Of a DNA stretch of 9,740 bases, positions 6,498 through 9,740 are shown in pieces. A model generated the notes under the pieces. That model saw nothing but the letters and a program-made list of their open reading frames with translations, did not search any database and had not been told where the DNA came from. The first letter of the stretch is position 1. Each line of letters opens with the position of its first letter. The stretch lies in NCBI GenBank assembly GCA_023435335.1, contig JAEYRU010000060.1, forward strand, positions 1-9,740. Direction: 5' to 3'. The position numbers and the translations under genes are program-made. This DNA comes from Pseudomonadota bacterium (GTDB lineage: Bacteria; Pseudomonadota; Alphaproteobacteria; Rhizobiales; Rhizobiaceae).

Positions 6498-7478
6498 ATG
6501 ACCGAACTCTCAGCCATGGCGGAAGCCGCCGACCCCAAGCCGGCCGGGCCGCCGCCGCAGGAGCCGAAAGGCGCCATGCGTCGGGCCCTCGACAGCGACA
6601 TCTGGCACTCCTTCAAGCGCTCGCCGGTAACCATCGTCGCGGCGATCGTTACCGCCCTGCTGGTGCTTGGCGCGCTGTTCGCGCCGTGGATCGCACCTTA
6701 TGATCCCTTCAACCCCGCGACTCTGAACCTGATGGACGGGTTCACCAAGCCCGGCGAGACGTCGATGATGGGCAATTACTTCGTGCTCGGTTCGGACAAC
6801 CAGGGCCGCGACGTCTTCTCCACCATCCTGTACGGCAGCCGGATCTCGCTCTTCGTCGCGGTGCTGGCGACCCTCTTCGCCCTTTCGCTCGGCGTCGCGC
6901 TCGGGCTCTCGGCCGGTTATATCGGAGGGGTCTACGACAGCGTGATCATGCGCATAGCCGATATCCAGCTGTCGTTCCCGGCGATCCTGATCGCACTGCT
7001 GATCTTCGGCATAGCGCGCGGCATCATACCCCCCAGCCAGCAGGAGAGCGCAGCGGTGTGGGTGCTCATCGTGGCCATCGGCCTGTCGAACTGGGCCCAG
7101 TTCGCACGCACGGTGCGCGGCGCGACGATGGTGGAGCGTCAGAAGGACTATGTCGCGGCCGCGCGCATCATGGGGGTGAACCCCTTGCGCATCCTGGTCA
7201 GCCACGTACTGCCGAACGTGCTCGGCCCGGTGCTGGTCATCGCCACGATCGGCCTGGCCCTGGCAATCATCGAGGAGGCGACGCTGTCCTTCCTCGGCGT
7301 CGGCGTGCCGCCCACGCAACCCTCCCTTGGGACGCTGATCCGCATCGGCCAGCAATTCCTGTTCTCCGGGGAGTGGTGGATCCTCTTCTTCCCCGCCGTG
7401 ACGCTGGTGCTGCTGGCGCTATCGGTCAACCTGCTGGGCGACTGGCTGCGCGATGCGCTCAATCCGAGGCTGCGCTGA
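6498..7478 (+). CDS. ABC importer permease, DppC/OppC type
   Basis: This 326-aa inner-membrane protein is the second channel subunit. It has a cytoplasmic N-terminus of about 40 residues with a Pro-rich part (13-24), then a first membrane helix (44-64), FAPWIAPYDPFNP (61-73) and LGSDNQGRDVFSTILYGSR (97-115), all DppC hallmarks. The BPD_transp core has helices near 118-140, 152-172, 186-204, 241-260 and 294-313. The EAA loop lies at 210-240 (MVERQKDYVAAARIMG), and the usual LSFLGVGVPPTQPSLG sits at 263-278. It ends in NLLGDWLRDALNPRLR. Its ribosome-binding site GGGAGG (6485-6490) is inside the last codons of the upstream permease, so the two are translationally coupled. The stop TGA overlaps the ATPase start by one base (TGATG). 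Confidence 0.96.
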   Translation: MTELSAMAEAADPKPAGPPPQEPKGAMRRALDSDIWHSFKRSPVTIVAAIVTALLVLGALFAPWIAPYDPFNPATLNLMDGFTKPGETSMMGNYFVLGSDNQGRDVFSTILYGSRISLFVAVLATLFALSLGVALGLSAGYIGGVYDSVIMRIADIQLSFPAILIALLIFGIARGIIPPSQQESAAVWVLIVAIGLSNWAQFARTVRGATMVERQKDYVAAARIMGVNPLRILVSHVLPNVLGPVLVIATIGLALAIIEEATLSFLGVGVPPTQPSLGTLIRIGQQFLFSGEWWILFFPAVTLVLLALSVNLLGDWLRDALNPRLR

Positions 7479-9118
7479 TGAGCGAGAAGAAGCAAGAACC
7501 GGTGGTTTCGGTCCGCAACCTGACGGTCGACTTTCCGCTGCGGCGCGGCAATTTCCGCGCCGTCGACGACATCTCCTTCGACATCATGCCCGGCGAGGTG
7601 CTGGGCGTGGTGGGTGAATCCGGCGCCGGCAAGTCGATGACCGGGTCGGCCATCATCGGCCTGATCGAGCCGCCGGGACGCATTACCAGCGGTGAGATCC
7701 TGCTGAACGGCAAGCGCATCGACAACCTGCCCAGCGAGGAGATGGCGAGGCTCCGGGGCAAGCGCATCGGCATGGTGTTCCAGGACCCCCTGACCAGCCT
7801 CAACCCGCTGTACACGATCGGCGAGCAGTTGGTTGAGACAATCCGCAGGCATCTGCCGCTCTCGGCCGAGGAAGCAAGGCAGCGGGCCATAGACCTGCTC
7901 GCCGAGGCAGGCATCCCCAGCCCTCAGGACCGCATCGCCAGCTACCCGCACCAGTTCTCCGGGGGCATGCGCCAGCGGGTCGTCATCGCCTTGGCGCTTG
8001 CAGCCGAGCCCGAGCTCATCATCGCCGACGAGCCGACATCGGCGCTCGACGTATCGGTGCAGGCGCAGATCATCCGGGTGCTGAAGAAGCTGTGCGAGAG
8101 CCGGGGCGCAGCGGTCATGCTGATTACCCACGACATGGGCGTGATCGCCGAGACCGCCAACCGGATGATCGTGATGAACAAGGGCAAGATCGTGGAGACC
8201 GGCCCTGTGGGCGACGTGATCAAGCGACCGAAGGAGCCCTACACCATCGGTCTGATCAAGGCGATTCCCTCGATCCGTGACGAAACTCGCAGGCACGAGG
8301 TGCCCCCGGAGGAGCAGGCTCTCATCCGGGTGGAGAAGCTCAGCCGCGAGTTCGATCTTTCACAGTCCTTCCTCGACCGTATGCTGGGGTCGTCCGATCG
8401 CAAGATCGTGAAGGCGGTGAACGACGTTTCGTTCCAGATCCGCAAGGGGTCGACCTACGGCCTCGTCGGTGAGTCCGGCTCCGGCAAGTCAACCTGCGCG
8501 CGCATGATGGTGGGGCTCATCCCGCCATCGGGGGGGCGTGTGCTGCTGGAGGGCGACGACATCTGGCAGTCCGGCTCCGCCAAGCGGCGGCAGCGCGTCC
8601 AGATGATCTTCCAGGACCCCTACGCCAGCCTCAATCCCCGCTGGCGCGTGCGCGACATCGTGGCCGAGCCGATCCGCGCGCTGGGCCTGGCCGCCAGCCG
8701 ATCCGAAATCGAGGACCGCGTTGCCGACCTGCTGGAGCGTGTGCGCCTCGATGCCGGAGCTATGCGCAAGTTCCCGCACGAATTCTCCGGCGGCCAGCGC
8801 CAGCGCATCGCGATCGCCCGGGCGCTTTCCAGCCAGCCGGAATTCATCGTCTGCGACGAACCGACCTCGGCGCTCGACGTATCCGTGCAGGCGCAGGTGC
8901 TCGATCTCATGCGCCAACTGCAGGACGAGTTCGGCCTGACTTACCTGCTCATCAGCCACAATCTAGCCGTCGTGCGGCAGATGGCCGACAATGTGGGTGT
9001 CCTGCACAATGGCGTGCTGGTGGAACAAGGGCCGGTCGACGAGATATTCGACAATCCGCGCGCCGACTATACCCGCATGCTGCTCGACGCCGTGCCGGAT
9101 ATCTCCAAGGTACATTGA
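7478..9118 (+). CDS. ABC importer ATPase with two fused nucleotide-binding domains (DppD-DppF fusion)
   Basis: This 546-aa cytoplasmic ATPase energises the importer, replacing the separate D and F subunits. NBD1 spans about 8-265: Walker A GESGAGKS (46-53), Q-loop Q102, signature FSGGMRQR (160-167), Walker B LIIADEP with E185, and switch H218. NBD2 spans about 282-540: Walker A GESGSGKS (331-338), Q379, signature FSGGQRQR (436-443), Walker B FIVCDEP with E461, and switch H494. Both sites look catalytically complete. Each NBD is followed by an Opp/Dpp C-terminal tail (PYTIGLIKAIPSI at 254-266, DYTRMLLDAVPDI at 530-542). The frame is open upstream to 7058. The ATG at 7478 is right because it overlaps the permease stop and GAGG lies 8 nt upstream, and homologues begin there. 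The fusion is common in rhizobia and is also known in GsiA and YejF. Confidence 0.96.
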   Translation: MSEKKQEPVVSVRNLTVDFPLRRGNFRAVDDISFDIMPGEVLGVVGESGAGKSMTGSAIIGLIEPPGRITSGEILLNGKRIDNLPSEEMARLRGKRIGMVFQDPLTSLNPLYTIGEQLVETIRRHLPLSAEEARQRAIDLLAEAGIPSPQDRIASYPHQFSGGMRQRVVIALALAAEPELIIADEPTSALDVSVQAQIIRVLKKLCESRGAAVMLITHDMGVIAETANRMIVMNKGKIVETGPVGDVIKRPKEPYTIGLIKAIPSIRDETRRHEVPPEEQALIRVEKLSREFDLSQSFLDRMLGSSDRKIVKAVNDVSFQIRKGSTYGLVGESGSGKSTCARMMVGLIPPSGGRVLLEGDDIWQSGSAKRRQRVQMIFQDPYASLNPRWRVRDIVAEPIRALGLAASRSEIEDRVADLLERVRLDAGAMRKFPHEFSGGQRQRIAIARALSSQPEFIVCDEPTSALDVSVQAQVLDLMRQLQDEFGLTYLLISHNLAVVRQMADNVGVLHNGVLVEQGPVDEIFDNPRADYTRMLLDAVPDISKVH

Positions 9119-9136
9119 GTTTTGAGGAGTGACGGA

Positions 9137-9691
9137 ATGGCTAAGCCCGGATGGCACGAGGACGTCTTGAGGTTCTGGTTCGAAGAGCTGACGCCCGAAG
9201 ACTGGTTCGTCGCCAAGGCCGAGACCGACGACTTGGTGCGTAAACGCTTTGGCGGCTTGCTGGATGAGATGAAGGCATCGCCGCCGCCGGAGATCGACAC
9301 CGACCCGCGCGCGGCGCTCGCAGCGGTGATCGTCTTCGACCAGTTTCCGCGCAACATCCATCGCCGCCAGCCCGATGCCTTCTCGACGGACGACCTTGCG
9401 TTACGCATCGCGCGCGGCGCCATGGACCGCGACTTCGACGCAAACATGAGCAACGTGGAAAGGCAGTTCCTCTACATGCCCTTCCAGCATTCCGAGGTCA
9501 TGGCCGACCAGGAGCGCTCGGTGGACCTGTTCAAGTCGCTCGACAACGAAGAAGGGCTCAAATACGCCCTCGAGCATCGCGACATCATCGCCCGCTTCGG
9601 CCGGTTCCCGCACCGCAACGGCGTGCTCGGGCGGGCCACCACAGAGGCAGAGGCGGAGTTCATGCGCGAGCACAAGGGCTTCGGGCAATAA
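9137..9691 (+). CDS. DUF924 family protein
   Basis: The protein has 184 aa, usual for DUF924, whose members have a helical, TPR-like fold and no established biochemical role. Family motifs are clear: VLRFWFEELTPEDWF (10-24), LVRKRFGGLLDEM (33-45), VIVFDQFPRNIHR (64-76), AFSTDDLAL (81-89), VERQFLYMPFQHSE (107-120), QERSVDLF (125-132), and HRDIIARFGRFPHRNGVLGR (147-166). There is no signal peptide or membrane helix, so it is cytoplasmic. ATG at 9137 follows GAGGAG (9124-9129) by 7 nt; an in-frame TTG at 9122 overlaps that site and is less likely. It starts 18 nt after the ATPase stop, so it is probably the last gene of the transporter operon. Whether this is functional linkage or only co-transcription cannot be told from here. 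Confidence 0.94.
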   Translation: MAKPGWHEDVLRFWFEELTPEDWFVAKAETDDLVRKRFGGLLDEMKASPPPEIDTDPRAALAAVIVFDQFPRNIHRRQPDAFSTDDLALRIARGAMDRDFDANMSNVERQFLYMPFQHSEVMADQERSVDLFKSLDNEEGLKYALEHRDIIARFGRFPHRNGVLGRATTEAEAEFMREHKGFGQ

Positions 9692-9698
9692 CCGGCTT

Positions 9699-9719
9699 GC
9701 GACAGCTATGAGCTGTCGC
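9699..9719 (+). terminator. Hairpin after the DUF924 gene, probable end of the operon
   Basis: GCGACAGCT (9699-9707) and AGCTGTCGC (9711-9719) form a perfect 9-bp stem with a 3-nt loop, starting 8 nt past the stop codon. What follows is CGACGTGCGACTT, without a T-run, so it is not a classic intrinsic terminator. It could still mark the transcript end or protect the 3' end. Confidence 0.5.
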
Positions 9720-9740
9720 CGACGTGCGACTTGCGCTTGC

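Noticed and set aside
7058..7477. A 140-residue extension of the fused ATPase into the upstream permease gene
   Set aside because: The permease is the certain reading there. The ATPase begins at the TGATG overlap with its own ribosome-binding site.
7148..8296. A 382-codon open frame on the minus strand across the permease/ATPase junction
   Set aside because: It crosses two certain genes in antisense and has no family resemblance. It is a by-product of GC-rich codon use.

Overview
The window looks like chromosome from an alphaproteobacterium of the order Hyphomicrobiales (Rhizobiales), perhaps near Mesorhizobium or Aminobacter. The reasons are high GC with G/C-rich third codon positions, a BA14K-family secreted protein (a family best known from Brucella and rhizobia), a form II CoxL-type oxidoreductase, and an Opp/Dpp importer whose two ATPase domains are fused. 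The genus is a guess from gene content.

Left part (1-1748, minus strand): a two-gene unit of the xanthine dehydrogenase / CO dehydrogenase family. coxS (2Fe-2S subunit, 163 aa) is followed by coxL (molybdopterin subunit), which runs off the left edge after 374 codons. The visible active-site loop reads AYRGAG, the form II signature, so oxidation of CO is not shown; the substrate is unknown. No FAD subunit gene lies upstream. A complete tRNA-Thr(CGT) with encoded CCA lies divergently at 1977-2052.

Middle (2105-3559, minus strand): two separate genes. One encodes a membrane-anchored 274-aa protein that resembles the DUF6544/DUF6920 group. The other encodes a secreted BA14K-family protein of 167 aa with a four-copy Tyr-rich coding repeat. 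A GC hairpin between them probably ends the BA14K transcript.

Right part (3758-9691, plus strand): a peptide-type ABC importer operon. It runs from the periplasmic solute-binding protein, through two permeases, to one polypeptide with two ATPase domains, then a DUF924 protein. Downstream junctions are tight (4-nt gap, 1-nt overlap, 18-nt gap). The gap after the binding-protein gene is 180 nt and holds two hairpins, an arrangement that would let the binding protein be made in excess. The binding protein would deliver substrate to the permease pair, and the fused ATPase would power uptake. The substrate cannot be read from sequence. DUF924 has no established role.

I found no clear undescribed system. 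The most useful leads are the form II CoxL without a visible partner subunit, the structured leader before the binding-protein gene, and the DUF924 gene coupled to the importer.
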